Counted from the first letter of the stretch, positions 1 through 6,596 are shown. The stretch is 9,966 nucleotides of DNA from an uncultured Clostridia bacterium (GCA_934249215.1 CAKQKN010000034.1:1-9966); one strand, 5' to 3'. Program-made: numbers and translations. The notes: generated by a model not told the origin, from the sequence alone.

Positions 1-113
1 CCGAACGCAGTGTATGCTATTTCGAGTGGGAATCCCGTTAACCCCACGGCATAACAGAAAACCTCGGCGGGCGAGTTTGCACCACCGAGGCTTTTCTGTT
101 TAATCGTTTTCAT
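1..113 (-). other. Structured segment with two hairpins and a short open frame; possible intergenic repeat
   Basis: Beyond the tdk 3' region, this stretch holds two inverted repeats: the large hairpin at 53-100 (annotated separately as terminator) and a smaller one, GTGGG at 26-30 with CCCAC at 43-47. On the minus strand an ATG at 113-111 opens a frame that runs off the window edge, reading MKTIKQKSLGG, then ANSPAEVFCYAVGL, then a hydrophobic stretch. There is no Shine-Dalgarno site before that ATG, and the terminator-like hairpin lies inside the frame, so I do not call it a gene. The plus strand is also open from 1 to a TAA at 52-54 (ending NPVNPTA), which could be the tail of a convergent gene. 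The dense structure and open frame would fit a conserved repeat unit; that is inference. Confidence 0.35.
53..100 (-). terminator. Intrinsic terminator downstream of tdk, probably bidirectional
   Basis: AACAGAAAA plus CCTCGG (53-67) pairs with CCGAGG plus TTTTCTGTT (85-90 and 92-100), with a single bulged C at 91 and a 17-nt loop. Both strands give A-rich / GC stem / T-rich order, so it can stop transcription from either side. It lies about 110 nt after the tdk stop codon and is the only strong terminator seen after the deo operon, so it most likely ends that transcript. Confidence 0.75.
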
Positions 114-210
114 TATTCGGTCGAAAAACATTATTCAATCGAAAACATTTTCGGTCGAACGCCGTTATTTACCAGAACGCCGTTGCGCGCAAGACTTTTC
201 TTGCTTACGT

Positions 211-813
211 TCACTTGCTTTTCTTTGCGGCGTCGGCTTGCTGTTTCGCTTTTTCTTTAAGCCAGCATTTGCGGCACATCGGGACGTATCTGTCGTTGCC
301 GCCTAGCACGACTTGTTCGCCGTCGAAAACGACGTTGCCTTTGTTGTCGACGCGCGCGTTGACGGTGGCTTTTTTACCGCATTTGCAAACGGATTTTATC
401 TCGGTGATCGACTCCGCGATCTCAAAAAGTCGCCTGCTGCCCTCAAACAAATGCGTGGTGAAATCGGTGCTGAGCCCGAAGCAGAACACGGGAATATCAT
501 ATTCGATGACGATCTGCGCGAGCTGATCGACCTGTTTTTCCTTGAGAAACTGACACTCGTCGACGATTACCGCCGCGCGGTCGAAATATTGCTGTGCGAA
601 CAGCGCGAAAATATCGTCCTCGGGCGCCACGACGACCGCTTTTGCTTCCAGCCCGATTCTCGATCTGACGATATCGGCGCCGTCGCGCGTGTCGACCGAC
701 GGTTTCAGAAGCAAAACTTTCAGATTTTTCTCTTCATAGTTGAATTTTGTGATCAGAGCCTGCGCCGTTTTCGAACACCCCATCGCCCCGAATTTAAAGT
801 ATAATTTTGACAT
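211..813 (-). CDS. tdk: Thymidine kinase (type II)
   Basis: This cytosolic enzyme phosphorylates thymidine (and deoxyuridine) to dTMP with ATP. The 200-aa product has the usual length and layout of the family. The P-loop is at residues 9-16 (GAMGCSKT). The DECQF motif at 85-89 carries the presumed catalytic base E86 and the Mg-binding aspartate. Four structural-zinc cysteines are C143, C145, C180 and C183. The substrate lasso around Y176 (RYVPMCRKC) is present. The P-loop is unusual: Ser14 stands where most Walker A motifs have Gly. AAAGGA lies 11 nt before the ATG. The gene is last in the operon, 84 nt after pdp, and ends in TGA. Among nucleoside-degrading enzymes it is the one step that saves thymidine for DNA synthesis. 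The Lys/Ala-rich tail (residues 184-200) looks unstructured. Confidence 0.95.
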   Translation of the reverse strand: MSKLYFKFGAMGCSKTAQALITKFNYEEKNLKVLLLKPSVDTRDGADIVRSRIGLEAKAVVVAPEDDIFALFAQQYFDRAAVIVDECQFLKEKQVDQLAQIVIEYDIPVFCFGLSTDFTTHLFEGSRRLFEIAESITEIKSVCKCGKKATVNARVDNKGNVVFDGEQVVLGGNDRYVPMCRKCWLKEKAKQQADAAKKSK

Positions 814-858
814 AAGGCAGCCATTCCTTTGTAGATTTTTTAATTCTTATGCCGCCGT

Positions 859-913
859 CGACCTTCGTTTGCGGCAGCCGACCTTCGTTTGTCGCCGTCA
901 TTCGACCTTTGCG
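859..913. repeat. Short direct repeats spanning the 3' end of pdp
   Basis: The 13-mer CGACCTTCGTTTG occurs at 859-871 and 879-891, and a shortened relative, CGACCTTTGCG, at 903-913 covers the last pdp codons. Spacing is 20 and 24 nt. The pdp stop codon (898-900) falls between the second and third copies, so the intergenic copies look like slippage duplications of the gene end. Confidence 0.6.
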
Positions 914-2199
914 AGTATGAGCGGGCGCTTTTGCGGCTCGACCTTCCCGATGAAAGTGCTTTCGAGGAATTTCTTTTCCGATTCGGCAAAGAGTTTCTCG
1001 TCACCCGAGTACAGCGTTGCAATCACGTCGCCTTTCCGAACCCCGTCGCCCGTTTTCTTTTCGAGAATTATTCCCGCCGAATAGTCGATCGAGTCCTCTT
1101 TTCTGTTTCGCCCGGCGCCGAGAAGCAAACTCGCAATCCCGTAACCCTCGGTATCGACGTGCGTGATATATCCGTCCTCGGTCGCAAAAACCCGATGAGA
1201 AAACGCCGCGTTTTTAAAACGGCTCGGCTCTGCGATAAGCCTTTCGTCGCCGCCCTGCGCCGCAACCATTTTTTTAAGCACGGACAAAGCCGTTCCGTCC
1301 GACATAACCCGCCGCACGTCCGCTTCGCATTTTTCAAGGCTGCCTTTCTCGGCAAGATAAAGCATATTCGACGCGAGCGCGACGCACACCTCGGTAAGGT
1401 CTTTCGGTCCTTTGCCGTTCAACGTTTCGATCGCTTCTTTCACCTCGAGCGAATTACCTATCGCGTTCCCGAGCGGTATATCCATATCAGTGATGAGCGC
1501 GAGCATCTTTTTCCCCGCGCGTTTGCCGATACCGACCATGATTTCCGCAAGTTTTTTGCTGTCCTCGACGGTTTTCATAAACGAGCCGCTGCCCGTCTTT
1601 ACGTCGAGAACGATACAATCGTCGTTCGCGGCGAGTTTTTTGCCCATTATGCTCGACGCGATAAGCGGCATGCTGTCGACCGTCGCCGTGACGTCGCGAA
1701 GAGCGTAAAGTTTTTTGTCCGCGGGCGCAAGTTCGGCGTTTTGTCCGACGATCGCGATTCCGACTTCATTAACGATTTTTTCGAACTCCGCAAGCGGGAT
1801 ATCCACGCGGAAACCGTCGATGGATTCGAGTTTATCGATCGTACCGCCGGTATGCCCCAGCCCTCTGCCGCTCATTTTAGCGACCTTGACGCCGAGAGAA
1901 GCGACCACGGGCGCCACGATAAGGCTCGTTTTGTCGCCGACGCCGCCCGTCGAATGCTTATCGACGCGCAGCCCCTTGACGTTGTCGAAATGCAGAACTT
2001 CGCCCGAATCGCGCACGGCAAACGTGAGCCACGCCGTTTCCTCTTCGTTCATGCCTTCGAAATAAATCGCCATGCACAGCGCCGCCGCCTGATAATCGGG
2101 AATCTCGCCCGACACGTAGCCGTTTATGAAAAAATATACCTCTTCTTTCGTAAGCGCGTGTCCGTCGCGCTTTTTCTTGATTACGTCGTACGCTCTCAT
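898..2199 (-). CDS. pdp: Pyrimidine-nucleoside phosphorylase
   Basis: The enzyme carries out reversible phosphorolysis of uridine, deoxyuridine and thymidine, giving the free base and (deoxy)ribose-1-phosphate. The 433-aa product matches the family length (about 430). It has the N-terminal helical domain, the phosphate-binding segment VDKHSTGGVGD (79-89), the thymidine/pyrimidine phosphorylase signature SGRGLGHTGGTIDKLE (110-125), the base-binding ALRD (166-169), and the glycine-rich LDVKTGSGSFMK (198-209). The C-terminal alpha/beta domain is complete. The start is set by GGGGGAA six nt upstream, 24 nt after the cdd stop, so the two genes are surely co-transcribed. Thymidine phosphorylase (deoA) is a close relative; the low-G+C Gram-positive context favours the broader-specificity Pdp. 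It ends in TGA. Confidence 0.95.
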   Translation of the reverse strand: MRAYDVIKKKRDGHALTKEEVYFFINGYVSGEIPDYQAAALCMAIYFEGMNEEETAWLTFAVRDSGEVLHFDNVKGLRVDKHSTGGVGDKTSLIVAPVVASLGVKVAKMSGRGLGHTGGTIDKLESIDGFRVDIPLAEFEKIVNEVGIAIVGQNAELAPADKKLYALRDVTATVDSMPLIASSIMGKKLAANDDCIVLDVKTGSGSFMKTVEDSKKLAEIMVGIGKRAGKKMLALITDMDIPLGNAIGNSLEVKEAIETLNGKGPKDLTEVCVALASNMLYLAEKGSLEKCEADVRRVMSDGTALSVLKKMVAAQGGDERLIAEPSRFKNAAFSHRVFATEDGYITHVDTEGYGIASLLLGAGRNRKEDSIDYSAGIILEKKTGDGVRKGDVIATLYSGDEKLFAESEKKFLESTFIGKVEPQKRPLILAKVE

Positions 2200-2223
2200 G
2201 TTGTTCCCCCGAGGATTTTGCCC

Positions 2224-2622
2224 CTACATATTTTCATTCGTAAAAGACAGCGGCATGAGCGTTTCGAGCGAATAGGGCGTTATATCGTCGGGAGTACCCA
2301 CGAGAATAACGAATTCCGAATCGCAAAACTCGGTCATCACCTGCCGGCACAAACCGCACGGCACGCAACAATCGGAAAGTTCCTGCTTGCCGCCGACGAT
2401 AGCGATCTTTACGAACTCTTCCTCGCCCTCGGAAAGCGCCTTGAAAAACGCCGTTCTTTCCGCGCACATAGTCGCCCCGAACGAAGCGTTTTCGATGTTG
2501 CACCCCGTATAAATTTTTCCGCTTTTCGTCAGCAGTGCGGCACCCACTTTATAACCGGAATACGGCACGTATGCGTTTCTCCTCGCTTTCACTGCGTAAA
2601 GCATAAGTTCTCTGTCTGTCAT
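2224..2622 (-). CDS. cdd: Cytidine deaminase
   Basis: This enzyme hydrolytically deaminates cytidine and deoxycytidine to uridine and deoxyuridine, feeding Pdp next to it. The 132-aa product is the short, homotetrameric Gram-positive form. The zinc ligands are C53, C89 and C92, the catalytic proton shuttle is E55 (motif CAE), the second motif is PCGLCRQ (88-94), and the ribose-binding residues N42 and E44 are in CNIEN. GAAGGTG about 5 nt before the ATG supports the start. The gene ends in TAG, 24 nt before pdp. About 154 nt separate it from deoB upstream. Confidence 0.96.
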   Translation of the reverse strand: MTDRELMLYAVKARRNAYVPYSGYKVGAALLTKSGKIYTGCNIENASFGATMCAERTAFFKALSEGEEEFVKIAIVGGKQELSDCCVPCGLCRQVMTEFCDSEFVILVGTPDDITPYSLETLMPLSFTNENM

Positions 2623-2765
2623 CTTACACCTTCATAAATCTTTGTTTTATCGTCGAACCGTTACGATTCGAACCGCTACTTTAACTATTGCAAACCGCTG
2701 CTTAACCATCACCGCACTATTACCGTTCAACGCGATTACGACTCGATTATTATGTGAATACCACA

Positions 2766-2781
2766 CGATAATCGACTTATA
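2766..2781 (-). repeat. Intergenic 16-mer, copy 1 (overlaps the deoB stop)
   Basis: Minus-strand TATAAGTCGATTATCG. The deoB stop codon (TAA, 2779-2777) lies inside it. Identical to the copy at 3997-4012 and one base different from that at 4791-4806. The following 140 nt up to cdd hold further loose relatives (for example GTCGTAATCGCG) and no convincing gene. Confidence 0.6.
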
Positions 2782-3940
2782 GCAGCACTTTTTCGAGAAA
2801 ACTTTCCCCCTTCGACTGTTCTTTGTCGATCCCGAGATAGTCGAGAACGCTCGCCGAAATGTCCGCAAAAGAAGCCCTCGTTCCGAGGTCGACACCCGCT
2901 TTGATATTCTTTCCGAAAATGATCATCGGGGTATATTCGCGAGAGTGATCGGTCGAAGGAGTAGACGGATCGCAACCGTGATCGGCGGTTATGACGAGAA
3001 CGTCGTCGTCGCGCATCCCTGCGAGAAACTCGCCGAGCCGTTCGTCGAAACGAGTCATCGCGCGGGCATACCCCGCAACGTCATTACGGTGTCCGTAAAG
3101 CATATCGAAATCAACGAGGTTGGTAAAGCACAACCCCTCGAAATCTTCGCCTTGTTTTTTAAGCGTGATATCCATTCCGTCGTCGTTGCCCTTCATCGGG
3201 TTGCTTTCGGTAATTCCGCGCCCGGCGAAAATATCGTAAATTTTGCCGACGGAAATGCAACTTTGCCCCGCCTTTTTAATAAGGTCGCACATAGTAACCG
3301 ACGGAGGATCGATCGAAAAATCGTGCCTGCGAGGAGTTCTCGTGAACGGATATTCACCAGTGAACGGTCTTGCGATAACCCGCCCGACGCCGTTTTTGCC
3401 GCACAGAATTTTCCGCGCGATTCTGCAATAATCGTAAAGAAGTTCGGGCGGCACGATGCTTTCGTGCGCCGCGATCTGGAAAACGCTGTCCGCCGAAGTA
3501 TAGACGATAAGCGCGCCCGTTTTCAAATGTTCTTCGCCGTAATCCTTGATGACCTCCGTTCCCGAATACGGCTTGTTGCAAAGGGTTTTTCTTCCCGTCT
3601 GTTTTTCGAATTCCGCAATTATATCCGCGGGGAATCCGTCGGGATAAGTGGGAAGCGGCGACGGCGAAACGACGCCGGCGATCTCCCAATGCCCGATCGT
3701 GGTATCCTTCCCCATCGACTTTTCGGTCATGCGGGCAAAACTTGCGGTCGGATTGACAACTCCTCCGCCGACGCCCTCGATATTGAAAAGCCCCATTTTT
3801 TTAAGATTAGGACAATTAAACTCGGGATGATTCCTTATCGCCCCGAGCGTATTGCTCCCCTCGTCGTGCCAAAGCGAAGCGTCGGGAAGTTCCCCTATTC
3901 CCATGCTGTCAAGCACTATCAAAAAGACTCTCTTTTTCAT
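2777..3940 (-). CDS. deoB: Phosphopentomutase
   Basis: This enzyme interconverts (deoxy)ribose-1-phosphate and (deoxy)ribose-5-phosphate, linking the phosphorylases to DeoC and central metabolism. The 387-aa product belongs to the alkaline-phosphatase superfamily and has the standard length of bacterial DeoB. Visible metal and catalytic residues, by analogy with the characterised Bacillus enzyme: D11 (VLDSMGIGE), the phospho-acceptor T80 in GKDTTIGHWE, D279 and H284 in VDFDMLYGH, D320-H321 in TADHGCDP, and H332 in STDHSREYTP. The cap domain lies between roughly residues 95 and 215. An AAAGGGGGC Shine-Dalgarno site precedes the ATG by about 8 nt. The gene sits 100 nt after deoD. Confidence 0.97.
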   Translation of the reverse strand: MKKRVFLIVLDSMGIGELPDASLWHDEGSNTLGAIRNHPEFNCPNLKKMGLFNIEGVGGGVVNPTASFARMTEKSMGKDTTIGHWEIAGVVSPSPLPTYPDGFPADIIAEFEKQTGRKTLCNKPYSGTEVIKDYGEEHLKTGALIVYTSADSVFQIAAHESIVPPELLYDYCRIARKILCGKNGVGRVIARPFTGEYPFTRTPRRHDFSIDPPSVTMCDLIKKAGQSCISVGKIYDIFAGRGITESNPMKGNDDGMDITLKKQGEDFEGLCFTNLVDFDMLYGHRNDVAGYARAMTRFDERLGEFLAGMRDDDVLVITADHGCDPSTPSTDHSREYTPMIIFGKNIKAGVDLGTRASFADISASVLDYLGIDKEQSKGESFLEKVLL

Positions 3941-3996
3941 AAAAATAAGCCCCCTTTAATATATGAATCCGTGCCGCAAAACCGTGGGCTATATGA

Positions 3997-4012
3997 CGAT
4001 AATCGACTTATA
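3997..4012 (-). repeat. Intergenic 16-mer, copy 2 (between deoD and deoB)
   Basis: Minus-strand TATAAGTCGATTATCG, 28 nt after the deoD stop and 56 nt before the deoB ATG. Exact match to copy 1. Confidence 0.65.
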
Positions 4013-4040
4013 CGCCCGTTTTCGAAATTCGCGGCGCAAA

Positions 4041-4748
4041 TTACTCCGCGAGTTCGAGCGCGATCTCGATCATTTTAGTAAACGAATTCTGTCGTTCTTC
4101 CGCGGTCGTGTTTTCTTCGGGATAGATAAACGAATCGCTCACGGTGCATATGCAGAGCGCGTTTTTACCCGCCCTTGCCGCGTTGCAATAAAGCGCCGCC
4201 GACTCCATTTCCACGCCGAGAACGCCCATTTTCGCCCAGTCCATTCCGGAGTTTGCGTCATCGTAAAACATATCGGACGACAAAATATTTCCGACCTTAT
4301 AGTTGATTTTCGCTTTTTCGCAAAGCTCGGCAGCCCGTTTTACGAGCGAGAACGAAGCGATCGGACAAAAAGTCCCGGGAAGTTTATATTGCGCGGCGTA
4401 ATTTCCGTTCGTGCAAGCGCCCATCGCGATGACGATATCGCGCGCGTGCAAGTCTTTGTCGAAACTACCGCACGAACCGACCCTTATAATCTTGTCAACG
4501 TCGTAAAAATTAAACAGTTCATAGGAATAAATACCGATCGAAGGCTGCCCCATTCCCGACGCCATGACGGAAACTCTTTTTCCCTTATAAAATCCCGTAT
4601 ATCCGTTCACGCCGCGCACGGGGTTGACGAGCACGGGATTTTCGAAATAGGTTTCCGCAATAAACTTCGCGCGGAGCGGATCGCCCGGCATAAGCACGGT
4701 TTTTGCAAAATCGCCTTTTTTGGCGGTTATATGAGGAGTAGGAACCAT
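4041..4748 (-). CDS. deoD: Purine-nucleoside phosphorylase, hexameric DeoD type
   Basis: The enzyme cleaves purine (deoxy)nucleosides with phosphate to purine base and (deoxy)ribose-1-phosphate. The 235-aa length and motifs are those of the bacterial hexameric NP-I family, which also accepts adenosine, rather than the trimeric type. Residues corresponding to the E. coli active site are H6, G22 and R26 (PGDPLRAK), R45, R89 and S92 (IIRVGSCGS), E180 and E182 (VEMES), S204 and the general acid D205 (TVSD), and R219. The signature GMGQPSIGIYSYEL is at 65-78. An AAGGAG site lies 8 nt before the ATG. The gap to deoC upstream (374 nt) is far longer than any other in the operon because of an inserted element. 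Confidence 0.97.
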   Translation of the reverse strand: MVPTPHITAKKGDFAKTVLMPGDPLRAKFIAETYFENPVLVNPVRGVNGYTGFYKGKRVSVMASGMGQPSIGIYSYELFNFYDVDKIIRVGSCGSFDKDLHARDIVIAMGACTNGNYAAQYKLPGTFCPIASFSLVKRAAELCEKAKINYKVGNILSSDMFYDDANSGMDWAKMGVLGVEMESAALYCNAARAGKNALCICTVSDSFIYPEENTTAEERQNSFTKMIEIALELAE

Positions 4749-4790
4749 ATTTATTTCTCCTTAACGATTGATTTCTTTTTTTAAATAGCC

Positions 4791-4806
4791 CGATAATCGA
4801 CCTATA
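4791..4806 (-). repeat. Intergenic 16-mer, copy 3 (upstream of deoD, abuts the inserted element)
   Basis: Minus-strand TATAGGTCGATTATCG, one base different from the other two copies. It starts exactly at the left edge of the inverted-repeat element (the A at 4806 is shared) and lies 42 nt before the deoD ATG. Confidence 0.6.
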
Positions 4807-5097
4807 GGGATTCCATTCCTTATCACTAATTACCGAAAAGGCGACTTTTTAGCCCTTTTCCGTGACCGCTCGATTGCTGTACGTCGAGTACGGCTGCCTC
4901 GCGCTCGCGAAAAATCATCTAAAAATGCGCTCTTTTCGGTGCGAAGCATTTTTGCGGCGAAGAAATCGCCGTCTTGCGGTACGGTTTTTGCAAGGCAAAC
5001 GACCGAAATCGTACTCGTTGTACGTTGATGGGAGTTTAACACAGCAAAAACCGATTTATTCCCGCAAAAATAGTTAGTGATGACGAATGGAATCCCT
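4806..5097. mobile_element. MITE-like element with 24-bp terminal inverted repeats
   Basis: The ends are inverted repeats: 4806-4829 and 5074-5097 match at 22 of 24 positions (AGGGATTCCATTC, three variable bases, ATCACTAA). The 292-bp unit lies between deoC and deoD and explains most of this otherwise gene-free 374-nt gap. No transposase is encoded. The minus strand holds a 70-codon frame (GTG 5042 to 4830) ending in a basic stretch (SRTRRTAIERSRKRAKKS); it has no Shine-Dalgarno site and is probably not translated, or is a remnant. A hairpin, GAAAAGG...CCTTTTC, lies near the left end (about 4835-4860). No clear target duplication is visible at the edges. A small non-autonomous transposon or a structured intergenic repeat are both possible. 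Confidence 0.65.
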
Positions 5098-5122
5098 TGC
5101 CCTATTTTTTCTTTTTAACAAC

Positions 5123-5779
5123 TTAAACGCCCGCCTCTTTCGCGAGTTTGACGATACGACTCGTTCCGAGTCTGTCCGCCCCGATCTCGAGGAACTTTTC
5201 GGCATCCGCAAGCGTCTTTATTCCGCCCGCGGCTTTAACTCTCACGCCCTTTCCCACGTTTGCGACCATCAGCGCAACGTCCTCGAAAGTGGCGCCGTGC
5301 TCGGAAAAGCCCGTCGAGGTTTTGATAAAGTCCGCGCCCGCTTCGGTAACGAGTCGGCAACAGATTTTCTTTTCTTCGTCGGTAAGCAGACACGCTTCGA
5401 CGATTACTTTAAGAATTTTCTTTCCGCAAACCCCTTTGAGCGTCGCGATCTCGTTTTTCACGTAATCGTAATTACCCGCTTTGAGTTCGCCGATATTGAT
5501 AACCATATCGATCTCGTCCGCGCCGTCCGCAATCGCTTGTTTCGTTTCGAACGCCTTCACCTCGGTCGAATTGTACCCGTTCGGAAAGCCTATGACGGTG
5601 CAGATAGCAAGCCTGTCGCCGACGTATTCTTTCGCCGCCTTAACGTAGCACGGCGGAATGCACGCCGACGCCGTATGATATTTCATTCCGTCGTCGAGTA
5701 TTCCGAAGATTTCCGCTTGCGTCGCGGTCTGTTTAAGCAATGTGTGATCGCATTTTTCAAGTACGGTTTTAATATCCAT
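5123..5779 (-). CDS. deoC: Deoxyribose-phosphate aldolase
   Basis: The enzyme cleaves 2-deoxyribose-5-phosphate to acetaldehyde and glyceraldehyde-3-phosphate, the exit of deoxynucleoside sugars into glycolysis. It is a class I aldolase on a TIM barrel; 218 aa is the normal length of the Gram-positive form. The Schiff-base lysine is K153 (FIKTSTGFS), the second catalytic lysine is K182 (VRVKAAGGIKT), and the proton-relay aspartate is D91 (DEIDMVINIGELK). The start is fixed by AAAGGAG four nt before the ATG. It is the first gene of the operon, behind its own promoter with a leader of roughly 95 nt. It ends in TAA. Confidence 0.97.
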   Translation of the reverse strand: MDIKTVLEKCDHTLLKQTATQAEIFGILDDGMKYHTASACIPPCYVKAAKEYVGDRLAICTVIGFPNGYNSTEVKAFETKQAIADGADEIDMVINIGELKAGNYDYVKNEIATLKGVCGKKILKVIVEACLLTDEEKKICCRLVTEAGADFIKTSTGFSEHGATFEDVALMVANVGKGVRVKAAGGIKTLADAEKFLEIGADRLGTSRIVKLAKEAGV

Positions 5780-5875
5780 GATTCTCCTTTTTTCGCGAAT
5801 AGTCGGCGATTCGACTTTATCAAACCGCCGTTTTCGTCAAAACGCCATTCCCGAAAGCCCCCGATCAAGCTTTTC
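5780..5875 (-). promoter_or_regulatory. deoC leader with small hairpins; candidate operator region
   Basis: Between the predicted transcription start and the deoC Shine-Dalgarno site the minus strand has CGTTTT-gacg-AAAACG (a perfect 6-bp stem), AGTCG-aatcgc-CGACT, and GAAAGC...GCTTTC. It also contains GATAAAGTCGAATCGC, a loose relative of the intergenic 16-mer found before deoD, deoB and cdd. A regulator site or leader-RNA control is plausible, but I recognise no known riboswitch or named operator. Confidence 0.35.
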
Positions 5876-5881
5876 GCTTTC

Positions 5882-5910
5882 ATTATAGCACAAAACTTTC
5901 CGTTATTCAA
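5882..5910 (-). promoter_or_regulatory. Sigma-A promoter of the deo operon
   Basis: On the minus strand, TTGAAT (5910-5905), a 17-nt spacer, then TATAAT (5887-5882) with a TGC extension just before the -10. This is near consensus and lies about 100 nt upstream of the deoC start, after the end of the lipoprotein gene. It allows the operon to be expressed independently of that gene. Confidence 0.8.
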
Positions 5911-5972
5911 GGAACTTTCGGAAATTCTTCGTCACAAAATATTCGCGGGTAGCGATAGTTTTCTACGAACCG

Positions 5973-6596
5973 TTATTGCAAAGTGATAACGAGTTTAAGG
6001 TCGGTATCACCGAACACTTCGTCGTCTTTCAGATAATTCAGCATCAGTTTGCCGTTTTCGTCGCGAACGTTGTTACATTTTTTCACGTCGTAATCGGGAA
6101 CGAGTTCGGAAATCAATGCTTTAAGTCCGACGAGATCGTCCTCGAAAACGTCCTTTTCTCCCGTGATTTCGGTTCCGTCCGCCTTTTTAACGACGTAACC
6201 GAACTTGATCTTCTTGGAAAATTTCGCAACCACGCTCACGTCCGCGGCATCTCTCATCGTCATCCTGAACGTAAGTTCTTTCGAAGCCGCTTCCGCGCCG
6301 CCGTTTACGAACCACCCGTCGAAACGATATGCGTTTTGATCGAAGTCGCCCGTTTCAAAGACGATTTCTTCGCCGACGGCAAAGGTGTTCTTGCTCGCCG
6401 TAGCCCCGATATTATGCTCGCCCGAAACGGTTATCTTATATTCGATCGGCTTAAGTACGAGCGTCAGAACTTTCGTTTCGGCGTCCATCGTAAACTCTTC
6501 CGAGTATATCGTGTCGCTTCCGTCTTTCTTATAACCGACGAAAACATAACCCTTCGACGTCTTTCGCGACGAGCGTAATTTTGTCGCCGCGAACAT
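5973..6596 (-). CDS. C-terminal segment of the lipoprotein: InlB-B-like repeats
   Basis: The natural join to the upstream segment is near 6550, where dropping one G restores EGYVFVGYKK; the ATG at 6596 lies in the shifted frame inside the overlap and is not a real start (its first ~18 residues are Arg/Lys/Ser-rich and unlike the repeats). The segment has one InlB-B-like repeat, YKITVSG ... YRFDGWFVNGG ... VVAKF, then a distinct roughly 70-residue C-terminal domain ending VITLQ. No sorting signal or transmembrane helix is seen at the end, which fits anchoring through an N-terminal lipid. The TAA at 5973-5975 is about 60 nt upstream of the deoC promoter. Confidence 0.6.
   Translation of the reverse strand: MFAATKLRSSRKTSKGYVFVGYKKDGSDTIYSEEFTMDAETKVLTLVLKPIEYKITVSGEHNIGATASKNTFAVGEEIVFETGDFDQNAYRFDGWFVNGGAEAASKELTFRMTMRDAADVSVVAKFSKKIKFGYVVKKADGTEITGEKDVFEDDLVGLKALISELVPDYDVKKCNNVRDENGKLMLNYLKDDEVFGDTDLKLVITLQ

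Noticed and set aside
1..54. C-terminus of a plus-strand gene (ending NPVNPTA)
   Set aside because: Only 17 codons are visible and the minus strand is equally open; it cannot be decided without sequence to the left.
889..2637. 582-codon open frame on the plus strand
   Set aside because: It lies opposite pdp and cdd, which have clear family motifs; its product is Arg/His/Phe-rich, the usual shadow of strong codon bias. The same holds for 2945-4078, 3963-4784, 5087-5986, 6595-7359 and 7531-8832 on the plus strand and 9364-9876 on the minus strand.
2647..2895. 82-codon minus-strand frame between deoB and cdd
   Set aside because: It overlaps the deoB 3' end in another frame and has no ribosome site; its composition follows loose repeats in the gap.
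4830..5042. 70-codon minus-strand gene between deoD and deoC
   Set aside because: GTG start without a Shine-Dalgarno site, and the frame lies wholly within the inverted-repeat element. Kept as part of the element, not as a gene.
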